From contig JAYKKR010000010.1 in assembly GCA_036971615.1 (NCBI GenBank), forward strand, positions 496,001-560,000: 64,000 nt of DNA. Reading direction: 5' to 3'. The notes beneath the pieces were generated by a model, which saw only the letters and a list, made by a program, of their open reading frames with translations, ran no database searches and had not been told where the DNA came from. Numbering within the stretch: position 1 is the first letter of the stretch; each line of letters opens with the position of its first letter. Both the position numbers and the translations under genes were made by a program. The DNA comes from Amyloporia xantha (taxonomy: Eukaryota > Basidiomycota > Agaricomycetes > Polyporales > Adustoporiaceae). Below, one piece after another: positions 1-15,227 of this stretch.

Positions 1-1328
1 CATCACCCCGCGTCGCGACTTGTTCCGGGGACGTATACGTACGACGCTTTGGGATGTGCGTGAGACAGCGATGTGGTCTCATCGTTCCATGATGTGCGCG
101 AGTCCTGGATCCCTGGCCTGCTGCTGCTGCTCCTGTTCCTACGGTAGTCGCGCGCACTGCAATCTCTCGGGCATCGCGGCTTCTTGAGGCGCGAGACCCC
201 GCGATCGGCTGGCGACGGTGGGGACGGCGTTCCTACGTACCCATGTCAATGCACAGGGTCGATGTTCACATATGCATTGTACGGTTGACCGGGCGCGGGT
301 TTTGAACGGCTTCGGGATTGGGAGGCTCGGACTGCTGTGCACACCGCACTCACGATCGACTCCACTGACGACTGCTGTCGCCATCTATCACACAGCAGTC
401 TCGTTGACCGGTCCTGCAGCTGTCAATGAGAATTCACGGAAGAGCGAACGGTAGATAACGATCGCGAACGGTGTAAATAGGTCATATTGTAGCTAGCGTC
501 TATGCGTAGAGTGTGAGTCGGTGCAACCGAGTTGGAAAAGTATGTGCATGAAGTGCAATGTTAGTGGTGGGCTATTCAGATGCGATGCGGGGTTATACTA
601 GTGGTTACGATTATGATGGGCGAACAAAGGAGTGACGGGCGGTAGGTGGTGGTTAACGTTGGTGTGTGGGTTGATGATGATACAGTGAAGTGAAATGCAT
701 GCAAATGCAGTTGAGAACAGAAATAGAAGCCTGGAAAGGAGGAGTGAGGGGTAGACGACAGCGGACGGCTGCGGATGACCCGCAAGTTGACGACGCGGAC
801 CCTCTCAATGCCATAGCGCCGTGATACAAATAAAGAGCGACGGAGCCAAATCGGAATACGTGGTTGAAAACAAGCGGCCGATGAAGCAATGACCGATCCG
901 GGAGCACGAACATCCAACAACGAAGCAAGCAGAGAAAATCCCATCCAGAATCCACGATAATCATAATCACGAACCAGAACAGAACAGCAAAGAGACAAAA
1001 GCAAACATAACACGGATCCTAACTCCAAAGAAGAACAAAGAAGCAAGAACAACAAGGAAGGCAATATCATCGGACTGCGAAGCGTAACGCGAACAAGAAC
1101 TTGGGAGAAGCGAGCAATGGGCGCCCCGAGTCTCGAGTCCCGAGATCTCGAGGCGCGACACAGAGACAATCTTCTTCGGGAAAGCTGTTGACCGCGGAGA
1201 CCTTGATATGACGAAGGGGGGACGTCCTGAGCGCGCGTCTCCCCCTAAGGTGCAGACCTTGACTCTGGTCCGCACTTCACTCGCCTCGCTTCCTGCCCCT
1301 GAGCAGGAAACACGTGTCCGTCCGAGGA
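1..1328. other. No supported gene; 3' flank of the kinase gene
   Basis: This stretch lies downstream of the minus-strand kinase stop codon at 1329. Open frames of up to about 197 codons occur on the minus strand (576-1169), but they show no recognisable domain, no convincing splice structure and a biased Ser/Leu/Arg composition. It probably holds the kinase 3' UTR and intergenic DNA. Confidence 0.5.
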
Positions 1329-4519
<3,191 letters not shown>

Positions 4520-7500
4520 AACGGGTGGAACAAGAATATGAAAGGGGGTCGATGATGAAGTGGCAGAATTCTGACAAAAGCCAAGTTTGTTGGAGAGTTG
4601 ACCAGGTGGAAATTGAAGTACAACGGTGGAGAAAATGTCGGCGTTGCGCAAGTAGTTGCGGAACGACAGTCAACCCTGTGCGCTCATGGACGTGAATTGG
4701 AATTTCCGTTCCATTTACAGTCACAGTATTAGCTATGATTATGTCAGCAATAACGGCCATCCCCTGCTTTCAAACAGGACCTGACGGACCCGTCCAGACT
4801 CGCGGTCATTGATATCTATCTATCAACCTCTACTTATCTTCAACCTTACGGTTCCCTGAACACACTTTTCACTTTCCTAAGCCGGACAGAATCAAGGGCA
4901 ATGACGAGGAGAGAATTCATTTGAGTACGGCGAACTGCTACACAGCGCTGGCTTACGAGAATACTGGTAATCTTACTGTTTGAGGTCCTTGTGATATTCC
5001 ATCTCGCCGGTATCCCCCTTACAGCAATATTAGTAACCTAAAGAGCTGAGGAACTCACATAGGCGAAACCGGATGAGATACGGCATTTTCGACGAGGAGG
5101 GTGTGACATCCTATCCAATCGCGGAAACAACATGTCGGAAAAATCGAATTTGGGTTATAAGACTGTATACACCCGTATAAGGTCGTCAGAATATAGACCT
5201 CCTTACAACCATAAGGAAGTACCTCCACGTCCCGAACAGGCCATATATGGCCTTACGCACCTGATAAGACCTGACACGGTTTTCGAGCCTGATGAGACCT
5301 GATAAGGCCCTCAGCTATGAGCAGTCATAAAATTGTAAGGAACTCATAGTGCTACGCCGGTTGTATGCCAGTAGCATACTAGTTACTACAAGTTGCGGCG
5401 CGCACCATGAACGTTTGAACGGCCGTGCGTAGACTAATTACTCGCTACTAGTTTCTTCTAGTAACACATGCTAACGTGTATTTATTTTCTACTTACTCGT
5501 GTTAATGAGAATTACACATTAACAATTTCACTAATATACCAAATTATACTATAACATGTGGACAGAATATATTGCAGTGAATTGAACACACGACCCCAGA
5601 GAACAATAAGGTCATCAGACTTTATCTACTGTACTACACGGGCATATGATGACAATGTATGCTCCAAGCATGTATCATGTTGGCGCAGTGGAGGAGTACC
5701 ATGATCTTACTGAGTGGTCCGGTTTGGGTCCGGACCGTCCGGTTAACACCCCGGTGCAATTTATTCCGCACACGTACATCTGATACGTCTTGATTCGGTC
5801 TGATATGTGGCTTACCTGGAGTTCGCTGCATCCCGATCAGGTCTTACAAGCCCATATGGTTCCGTAAGGCCTGATAAGCCAAATCCCATTTTTCCGACAC
5901 AGGACAAAGAATGATGCAGGTGCATGCCTCGACTGGCCTACCAAGACGCTTAGCAATCTGTCCGCAGAGTAAGTAAGCAAGCGTGTAAACAGAAGCCTAT
6001 CACAGGAAGTTGATCCAATCATATCGACACGCATGAGACACATAACTCTACTCTAGTATTGACACTCACCATCTTCAACTACATACCCTGCACAAAGACA
6101 TAGGTAGGGCATGCATTATTGCCCTTCACAGTCAATAGTTAGTTCTATATGCTCATAGTTCTATATGTTCAATACTCTCGCAGAGTTAAGAAGTGCTCTC
6201 TGAGTTTAAAGTTGTGAACTCAAAGTGCACTGACGCCCGGTGCACAAAGAAACAGATAAATTGGGCTACGATGATCGGCATTCTTAGTTTATTGTTTTCA
6301 TTAGTTCAGGGCGCCCTCACTTACTTTTCATTTCCGCGACTATCCCGCCATAGAAGAACTAGACTGTATGCACAAACGGAAGCTGGGTGAAGCACAATAG
6401 TCCCGCGTCGGTTGGCTGCTGCAACAATGTGCTTTGATGACGTACAAGCCACAGAATTGGTACGCACAGCGACCGCCAAGACGACTGAGCCGCCGACGAA
6501 GTCAGGCATCGTTGGTGCAACGCGATACGAGACAATTGAGGAACTAGATTACCAGTATTATTGTCCATAAGCAAGACCCGTTGATAAACCAAGACTAATT
6601 GTGATCTGCTTGAGTGCACGGATGCGACAGGATCTGTCATGTCAAATCAAGATAGAGGAGTCGGCCGGTATACTTATGCCTTGGTTCTTCTCGATGCTAT
6701 CAACCATTACAATACAGCAGCGGAATCACATTCCGTGAATCTTGCCATCGTCAAATTGATGCCTCCCTCGTATTTTTGATATTTCATCGGGCATCCTTCG
6801 TAGAGCATGACCATCTGTTGCTATCGCACGGAAAACCTGGATTTTTTTCCACCCGGCAGGATCGATAGTTGATCGTGACTCTCTGACATCACTAACATGA
6901 GCTAGAAATACAATGACAGGTATGCCACTGGTAAATAGGACGAAACAACGACTCACCTCGGAGAACGATAACACTGGCATAGATAGAGCAGCATTTCCAC
7001 TTGGCCTTGTAAAATTTGAATGGTGCTCTGCAAAGGCAAGAAGCACATAGATTCGACCTACCATTATATACTCAAATGTCATGTCATGATGGCCTGGAGT
7101 CTATCAAGTCAGACAGAGTTCATTCTACTTACTTATGTAACCGACAGGAAGTTACGTAAGGTGTAACTTAGACCGTCATTCGCGGGCGGCCTGATCGCGT
7201 CACATGACTGAACGCGTCTGCGCGTCGCGATGCATGATGTGATCTGATCAGTTCGAAATTGTTCTGGATATATAGCAGCACCGAATCCGCCTCGATCGCA
7301 GTCTGACACATGAAACCAGCTCTGACGCTCCATCCGTGGACCGCGAAACAGCGGATTCATCTCACTTCCTCCCGCAACGGAGAATACATAGCTCGCTTAG
7401 AGAGCAAATGGGCACGCTGCTTACATCGTGAAAGAAGGCGCGACCATTTCAGTCACATAAAGATATGTCATATCGTACGCACCACTCATCGGTAAATGAA

Positions 7501-10500
7501 GAGACAGTTTCCACGTGTAATTCGTATTACGCCAGGTCCGGAGTGGCCCAATGTCGATTTGACATGGCTCGATCATGGCTCGACCTTCATTCCCGTGGTT
7601 GATCGGGATTGAAACCGATCACAGTGAACCTATCGCTACTTACTCAGTATGACTGAGTGGCCATGGCGTCTGAGAGCTCAGGTGCTGTCTTCATTTGGGA
7701 TTGAACATTCCGCTGACTAGAGGGTGACGCCTAGGTTTACTAGGAACACGAAGCCCGCTTTCGGACGAGATACTAAATACTGTTCCCGGACTAGGGCATG
7801 ATTCCAGGCTAATACAAAGACCATAATTAGCAATGACATATATCCGCATTCCTTGCCAGCGCCTGGTGATGTTCTCACCTTTCCAAAATTTAAAAGCGCA
7901 TTCATTAGTGCACACTGTCTGACTGAATGAGCCGACCTCAAACACAACCTGAACACATCGATGCTCGACGCCCGTTGCTGACTCGCAGTGATCCAGGGAT
8001 TAGGTCAAGTCAATTGGTCGTACGTGTTGACGCATGGACAGCTCGGCAAGTCTGTCCGACCGCTTTACTGTGTCGCATTTTGACTAATCTGACCATACAT
8101 GTTGATGACGAGAGCGCCTATACGTCAGTCTGACGCTGTATTCCGGCGGCAGAGGAGAGACCCGCACACGACAAATGAAAAAATGGGCGTTGCACATGAA
8201 AGAAATTTTGGAAAACAAGCACTGGAGTTTCTCCACCAATTCTACTCACTAGGAACATTCGGTGAGGTTCGCATATGTCATCTTTAATTGCTTCTTGCGA
8301 CTCCGGAGCGCATGAGATGCAACGGGGAAATTCTAGAGAAAGAGAAGTCTACAGACCCTGGAGAAGGGCGCAGTTGTTTGAGCGCACCAAATCATATTCT
8401 TGCCGATAACCGGCAATCGGCCATGACGTAAACCTGTAGAAGGAAATGTGATTATTTCTGAGCAGAGAACATACTATAAGGATGAATCATCATCGGTATG
8501 ATTTTCAAAGTATGGGGAAATTTGGCAATGGTGTCGAGGTGATATTGCAATGTCAGAATATTCTTGGAATAAAACGGAGGTCGGGCGATCAGGTACTTAC
8601 GCAACTGCAGGGCTTAAACATGGATAACCGTTCAGCTCACTAAATCGAACGTGAATTGCAAGTATCATCGATGTCAATACCAACCGAACGGGGTAATGGA
8701 GAATAACGCTGTAGAGAACACGTGTATTCGTCCACCTACAAAACAGCGCGCGCATGAACGGCTAGTAGTATGCAGCTGCAGTGGTCCGCGTGCGGCGCGA
8801 CGCTCACACGGATTCATTCCTGCGCTTGGTGGATGCCGACCGGAATTTTCGATTTATTTTAATCGACTGAAACTGTCTGAAGATTATAGTCATCCGACAC
8901 ATCCCCGATGGCTGACAAAAGTAACCCTCTCACCAAGCCCAGAACAGCCTAATATGACATCCATCTCCGACTGAGGACACCCGACATTTGCAAAGCCAAG
9001 TCAAGGTTCTGGACAGGTGTTTCGGCTTCACCCTCCACATGGGCGTTTCGCACCTTCCGTCGCCGATGGAAAGGGCGTGAAAGAGTGTGAGAAGGTAGTT
9101 GCAATGCTTAGCACCGATCCGGGGTGGACGGCTGTGCGTACCGTCGGTGCGCACACACAGCCATGGCATTGTAACAGATCCCCGCTAACGCGCGCTTACG
9201 GGCGGGCTGTGTCGGCGTACCAACAGCGGTACGGACCCGAGACCGACGGCAGGCTTGCTCGTACCCTGGACGGCGCCGACTCCTCTCCGGTCATGAGTGT
9301 TAATTGGGGGAAGCCATTGAGGAGAGAGGTTCAACAGCCAAGCCCGTCATCGAGTCAGAGCCAAGTGACCGCTGGTACGGCGCTTACCGGCCCAGGTAAT
9401 GTGTCAAGCTGCAAGCTAGACATTGGCAGTGAGGCAGGCACAGCGTGCGAGGTAATGAAAGATGAACGTCAGGGGCGTCCGTTCAATGGAGCTGCTATTT
9501 GTCCAATCGCACTGTTCTGCGGTCAGGCCAGATGGGCCATTTGAAGCAGGCGCCCTAAAATAATTTTAGCCGTCCAGCAAGGAGAATAGCGGCAGGTACA
9601 ACCGCACAATCATAGTGTAAACACAGCGGTAGCCGCGCTTCATCACAAGGATAGTAGTGAGTCAGGAGTTTCGGGATGAGGCAAGAAAGCCGTGACGTTG
9701 CTCGTGCTATAAACTGACAATTAATACCACACGGGATAGAATAAACGTATGGATCGGAGGATGACAAACCCATTCACCTGCTTCTGCGTGAAGAAACCCT
9801 CTGCAGCGTGCGAGACGATCATCGGAAACCCGCTTGCGGCCAGACTTGCAGCCTGGGTTCTGTTGGTTATGTTTGAAACTTGAACACGGACCGCCGCGAC
9901 ATGATTCACAAGACCAAAATCAGGCTTCCTCGGGCTTCAGCCGAAAGGTAGAGTTTAGCGAGATGCTGGTGGGAACCCCCGGATTACATCAGGCTCATTG
10001 ATGCCTCACTGCACTAGCAATGCTGACCGGAAGAGCCTAATGAAGCAGAAACGAGAAACGATGAAGTTCTGCCGACGTCAAAGCAGGTCGTCAGTTCCTG
10101 GTAGCGTAGGTCATCGCGCATAATGACTTATAAAAATATTATGTAGGTTCAAAGCGAACGAATGCACTGGCAAGTCCGATGTGAAGCGGATCAGTGAATT
10201 GCGCCCGAGAGAATGGTTGCGCTGGGAGATACAGGAAAGATACGCGAGTTTGTACCAGAGAATCAGCGGTGCTGTCAGCATAGTAGTGTGCCGGCACAGA
10301 CCATTCCCCAGAAGGTAACATGTGGCTCATTAGTGGAGTTAGATAAGTGAGGAGGTGAGGTGCATGCGCTCACTGGTCATGATGGACCTTACATTCATTA
10401 CTATTCGGTGGGTGAGATAGCTAGTGAAGTACAATATATCTACCGACCGGGAAAGCCATTCGACGGCGCCCTGGTTTGTGGTGATCACGCCGTGAGCGGC

Positions 10501-11107
10501 ATATTACGCATGGCAGCGGGCCCTGAGCTGCTGCGGCGGGGAGGCTCCGCGTATGTCGGAGGGCCCGAGGGGTGGCAGGGAGAATTCCGCGTTTGAAGTG
10601 GGCAGTTGGGCAATTCGAGCTGCGACTGTTGGAGGAGTATTGGCGGGGGGAGCGGAGATGGTGGCTGAGAGTAGCTGAGCGTAGCTGAGCGTGGATCCGA
10701 AAAGGGCAGTAGGACGGGGTTCGAGCCGTGCTTCTGGAAGGTCAATTACCGTTGATCACGGATGCTGACAGTGACGATAGGCTCTGTCTGCCGTCCAGAT
10801 CCCGGTTCAGAGATCTTCAGCGCGAGATCGAGAGCAGGCACGTATCGGCCGTGTTTATAACCGTACCCTCCGATGCATCGTCCTTCGTCCTCTCATCCGC
10901 ACTCCCCTCCATCTCAAAATATATTCCCGGCTGCGACCGCACGGACGGCCAGCACAGGTATATGTCGCGGGCGCTCGTCATGTCATTTCCCAGCGCTGAA
11001 TCTACCCTTCCAGATTATCCGGACGTTCTTCTGATTCCGTGGGACATATCAAGCTCTCCAAGTTTATAAAGCAGCCGTCCACTGACCACAGAACATCTCC
11101 TTGTGCA
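4520..11107. other. Gene-poor 6.6-kb region
   Basis: No coding gene could be supported between the kinase start and the MFS start. Open frames are short, lack domains, and the longest plus-strand one (9017-9544) begins with GTG rather than ATG. The left part (4850-6200) is visibly AT-richer and contains the inverted-repeat element at 5133-5899. Short local repeats occur near 6130-6165 (two copies of a TAGTTCTATATG unit) and near 7566-7590 (two copies of ATGGCTCGA). The remainder may be decayed transposon DNA and the promoter of the transporter gene. Confidence 0.5.
5133..5899. mobile_element. MITE-like element with imperfect terminal inverted repeats
   Basis: The left end at 5133 reads TGTCGGAAAAAT on the plus strand. 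The right end, read on the minus strand from 5899, begins with the same 12 bases. Similarity continues imperfectly for about 50 bases: the next 17 positions match at about 13. Subterminal copies of a CCTGATAAG[A/G]CC motif occur at about 5259-5271, 5287-5310 and 5869-5880. No transposase frame is present. No clear target-site duplication was found (left flank AAACAACA, right flank CAGGACAA). It is best described as a small non-autonomous DNA transposon or an old degraded copy; the superfamily is undetermined. Confidence 0.6.
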
Positions 11108-13885
11108 ATGTCTACCACGAGCAGAGATCACTCGGAAACACGTCCTCTGCTTGAGCAGCAAGATGCCGAGTCTTATCGCTCCGTTGACCACTCCGGAACG
11201 TCCACACCTTATGAACCCCCCTCACCACCACCCAAAGTCTCCGGCCGCGACCTTGCGTGGGTTCTTGCCGGCCTTTGGAGTGCTGTATTCTTGGGCGCTC
11301 TCGATGGTACATCCTATTATGTAAATACATCCTTCACCCATTCCCTAAAATAAGCCCGTGTCACAGGAACTATCGTTGCGACTCTATTAGCACCGATTGG
11401 GAGCTACTTCGAAGAGTCCAATCGCGCATCATACATAGGAACTTCGTACCTACTCTCAGTATGTTGTTTTACACCATTATACGGTATGTTTTTCCCAAGC
11501 CAACCGCGGCAGTAGCTAAAGGCGTCCTTTCAGGTCGATTATCTGACATACTGGGTCGGAAAGGCGCAATGCTTTTAGCCTTGTCGCTCTTCGGTAGATG
11601 AATTTTCCCGCTGGTTTGATTCATTGCTGATCGCACCGCAGGGGTGGGCACGTTCTTGTGCGGGTTGGCTCCTTCAATGGATACGCTTATCATCGCCCGG
11701 GCAGTCGCAGGCATGGGGGGCGGAGGGTGAGTGTTTCCACCCGATATAGCGGCGTCAATCGTGATTTATTTGCTTATCCGTTTCAATCATCATCACAGGG
11801 TCATGACAGGTGAGCTGTTGCCTCGGGACGCGTGACGTCAGCCGCTCACTTTCGCAATTCAGTGTCTAGCGTTGCAGTTACAGATCTAATACCACTGTGA
11901 GTGCAACAGATCATCACAATGGGCGCGCATAAATCTAAGGGTCATCCGGCAGCCGGCAACGTGGCTTGTACCAGGGTATGACAAATATGTAAGGACGCCC
12001 GATGGTGTGGGAGCTGTTGATATATTAACGTGACTCTCCGTAGCCTGTTCGGTCTGGGTGCAGGTCTTGGCGGGCCTCTGGGAGGTTGGCTAAACGATAA
12101 TTTCGGATGGTGGGTACGCACACGTTTCGATCCCGGAAGCGGAGTATGCTGAAACGCCTCCGTGCAACCCAGGAGATCAGCGTTTCTCTTTCAGGTGAAT
12201 TCGGCGAATGCGGTCTCCCTACCAGGATCTGACGTCGACGTTGATCTGGATCCAGATGCCCATCTTAGTATTCTCGTTCGCCCTCGTAACAGCTAAAGTT
12301 TCGATAAAACTGCCCGACGAAGTGGAACGGCAAAGTGTTAAAGACAAGCTCCGCCGTATCGACTTCTTTGGGTCTCTGACGCTGGTCGGAACCGTGGGCT
12401 GTCTTCTCTTGGGTTTTAGTTTGAAATCAACTGAGGAGCTGCCCTGGTCGCATCCGATCATTTGGGGTCTTCTGTCCGCCAGTGTGGTATGGTGTGGCCT
12501 GTTTGTCCTCGTGGAGACGTATTACTCGCCATATCCCGTCATGCCGATGCGACTCATTAAACAACGGACGCCTCTCGCTGTATCGATGTCATGCTTCTTC
12601 GGTAGCGTTGCGGCGTTTTCTACGGTACTTTTTAAACCAGCGCCCAGATTGAGATCCACGCTAATCTTAAACCTTGACAGCTATATAATGTACCACTTGT
12701 ACGTTTCTCGTGCCTGTGAAGTGCTTCCGAGTGGCTAAATTTGTCATCATAGTATTTTTCTGCTGTCAGATTAAACTCTTCGACGGATGCAGGTGAGGCG
12801 CTACCGTTCTTCTGGATATCCGACGAGACGATCTCAACGTGTCACCCTTCCAGGCCTTCATTTATTACCTCATTCAGTATGTCCCGTTCGACCGAGTTGA
12901 TGAAGTCCTGCGCCGACGCCCTTATGTTCTAGGTGGCCATTTCTACCGGCAGCGTTTTCGCTGGCTGGTAAGTTACACCGTTCTTTTTTGCAAAAAAAAT
13001 CAACTCAATGTATTCTCAGGGTTATGAGACGAACCGGAAAGCTATATAACCTCACGTTGATCACATCCTTCATGACAATTGTGGCTGCTACCATGATTAT
13101 TTTCTGGAACAACAACACATCTACATTCCATTTATGGATAGACATAGTCCCGCAAGGGTTCGGGATGGCTAGTGTTATTACGACAACCCTCATTGTGAGT
13201 TCTACACCGTGAAGATTTTCCTTCTCGGGTCGTTGATTGGAACAATGCCAGGCCATGATCGCCAGTGTAGCTAAGGAAGATATGGCCGTAGCTACTGGCA
13301 GTAAGTTTGCCGTTGAAATTGTTCCTTGGCACGAGTTGCTGACTGCAGGCAGTCACTTATCTTTTCCGGACAACCGGTCAAGTACTCGGCGTCAGCCTAA
13401 GCGGCGCCCTTTTACAGGCAGTGCTTACTAGAAAACTTCGCGAACGCATAACAGGGCCATATGCATTCGAGGTGAGTGAGACTTACAAACCGTTTAGCCT
13501 TGACGATTGACTTGGGTATGTGTAGATCATTGAGAAGATTCGGTTAGTGCGGTTGAGTGAATAGCCATACCGAGAGCTTGCTGATATTTCCTTGGCAGCC
13601 ATTCAACGAGCATCATCCCAACGCTCGACGCGAATTTGCGGCAAGCAGCTGTCGATTCTTATGCAGATGCCTTACGCATCGTGTTCATTTGTCAAGCCGC
13701 CGCAAACCTCCTTTGTTTCATATGCTGTCTGCCAATCCGGGAAAATCCTCTACCGTACGTATCCATCTACAATCTGGCATTGGCTATGCTGAATGTTCTT
13801 AGCTCATAGAGGCACACACGAGGAGCAAGAGGCGCAGTACCAACAGCGGAAAAATACAATAGACAGAGAAGAATCAGAACCTTGA
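11108..13885 (+). CDS. MFS transporter, DHA2-like (drug/basic amino acid type)
   Basis: Multi-spanning major facilitator of the fungal DHA2-like group, which exports drugs or moves basic amino acids across plasma or vacuolar membranes. About 20 exons can be read, separated by short introns. Exon 1 (11108-11306) encodes a hydrophilic N-terminus with an acidic dileucine-like ETRPLLEQQ and then the first helix ending LGALDG. Across the next junctions the protein reads TIVATLLAPIGSYF, then MFS motif A as LYGRLSDILGRKGAM, GMGGGGVMTVSSVAVTDLI, RGLYQGMTN and GLGAGLGGPLGGWLND, a glycine-rich antiporter-like segment. The C-terminal half continues through QGFGMASVITTTLI and RTTGQVLGVSLSGALLQ and ends with a charged tail. 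One exon (11799-11809) is only 11 bases. The start ATG at 11108 is the first with a plausible cytosolic N-terminus. Substrate cannot be told from sequence. Confidence 0.92.
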
Positions 13886-14548
13886 CGTTTTGTAAATGGT
13901 TCAGTACATGTAATAGTCGAGCAGTATAAGGTTATAAGATACCACGGTCCAGGATGTAGCCATATGTGAGACCTCATTCGTGCGTGCTTGCAGGACTTGT
14001 AATTGACAATCAATTGCGGAGTGAATGAGTGCATTGACATCGCCGATTCATGAGTATCTTGGATGTGCTTCTTCTATCCACCTCCTCGGTCGTTTCTCCA
14101 CTACGGTGACCACGCGCCCCCCGCTCATTCCCTTCTGCGTTTCTCCATCCGCAAAGCGACCTCGATCATGCGCTGGACATGGCAGAACGTTCGATGCCGA
14201 CACCGTAATAACGGAGGCGACAAATGTGAGGCAGAATAGTGTAGAGACGAACGTCCGCCGTTGCCGAGGTGTAAAATTCAGAGCTCTCGAAAGGGACATT
14301 CTGTGACTGGATAGGCATATGTCTGTTCAGCCACGCATGGTATGCATGCTGATGATAACATACCAGAATCTAGCAGCCCATATCCCAATGCAGCTTTATG
14401 CTGCAAGATATCGCTACCAATTGCTCACGATGAGAGAGCGGAGTTGATGCAGGTTTGCAGCAAGAACAGCACTTTAGACGCCCGCGACGTATTGTGCGCT
14501 ACCGAAGGTCCGCAGATTCCCGAAGTGCATCTTGCTTTCGCTGCCACC

Positions 14549-14917
14549 ATGCCCAAGCTGCCCAACGTCCGAGTGCTGCGCGACATAAAGGCTCGGAACG
14601 GTGTAAAAGCAAACGAAATCGCTCGGCGAGCGTATCTCTACGTCGCTCGAAACCAGAACCTCCCACCCCAAGTGCGCTATCAGGCTCAGCTGCAGCTAAA
14701 CACGTTCGGGAAGTACACTCGGCCTACTACGGTCAAGAATAGGTGTACAGAGTCAGGACGAGGTCGGGGTATCATGAGTGAATTTGGCTTGTGCAGGGTA
14801 AGCCTAGTTTCATGCTCTCATAGTCTCTGCGTACTCAACCGGTTATGGCGTCAGTATCAATTCAGGTTGAAGGCCCTGGCAGGTGAAATTCCTGGCGTGA
14901 ATAAGGCGTCCTGGTGA
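14549..14917 (+). CDS. MRP2: Mitochondrial small-subunit ribosomal protein uS14m
   Basis: Homologue of yeast Mrp2, the mitochondrial uS14 protein of the small ribosomal subunit. Two exons (14549-14797, 14855-14917) flank a 57-base GTAAGC..CAG intron that happens to keep the frame open. The 103-residue product has the expected uS14m blocks: LPNVRVLRDIKARNG, YVARNQNLPPQVR, KNRCTESGRGRG and, across the intron, SEFGLCR/YQFRLKALAGEIPG, ending in W just before the stop as in yeast. The start ATG sits in a good context (GCCACCATGC). Its length is close to the yeast protein (about 115 residues). No cleavable presequence is obvious, as is usual for this protein. Confidence 0.95.
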   Translation: MPKLPNVRVLRDIKARNGVKANEIARRAYLYVARNQNLPPQVRYQAQLQLNTFGKYTRPTTVKNRCTESGRGRGIMSEFGLCRVSLVSCSHSLCVLNRLWRQYQFRLKALAGEIPGVNKASW

Positions 14918-15227
14918 TCTGTTTCGGATAGGGGAATGTACGTTCCTATTTCATTTGTGTGAAATCCATGGACTTATGTAGTGGGTTCTCGTCACAGGTC
15001 GTCGCACCCTCTTGACAAGCCAGTAGTCTTCAGATACCCCTTGGTATTATTAGCACTCCAAGAGCTATTGCATGGATCCTGAATGACCCAAGTTTTGTGG
15101 CATAGAGGATAGAGACGAGTATACTTATGCGACGACAGCAACGAGTAGACTGCAAAAACCAGTAGTAGATACACATTTCCCTGGATATCGACCTAATTGT
15201 CCCAGAAATCTAAGCCAACATAATGCC

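Noticed and set aside
576..1169. 197-codon minus-strand frame downstream of the kinase
   Set aside because: No domain, no plausible start context, Leu/Ser/Arg-biased composition; it more likely lies in the kinase 3' flank.
9017..9544. 175-codon plus-strand frame in the gene-poor region
   Set aside because: It begins with GTG, shows no recognisable motif and no splice structure; judged a chance frame.
10670..10740. tRNA-like signal (GGTTCGAGCC box B-like with TAGCTGAGCG upstream)
   Set aside because: The T-stem and acceptor stem do not pair and the upstream box is part of a short GTAGCTGAGC repeat, so no cloverleaf forms.
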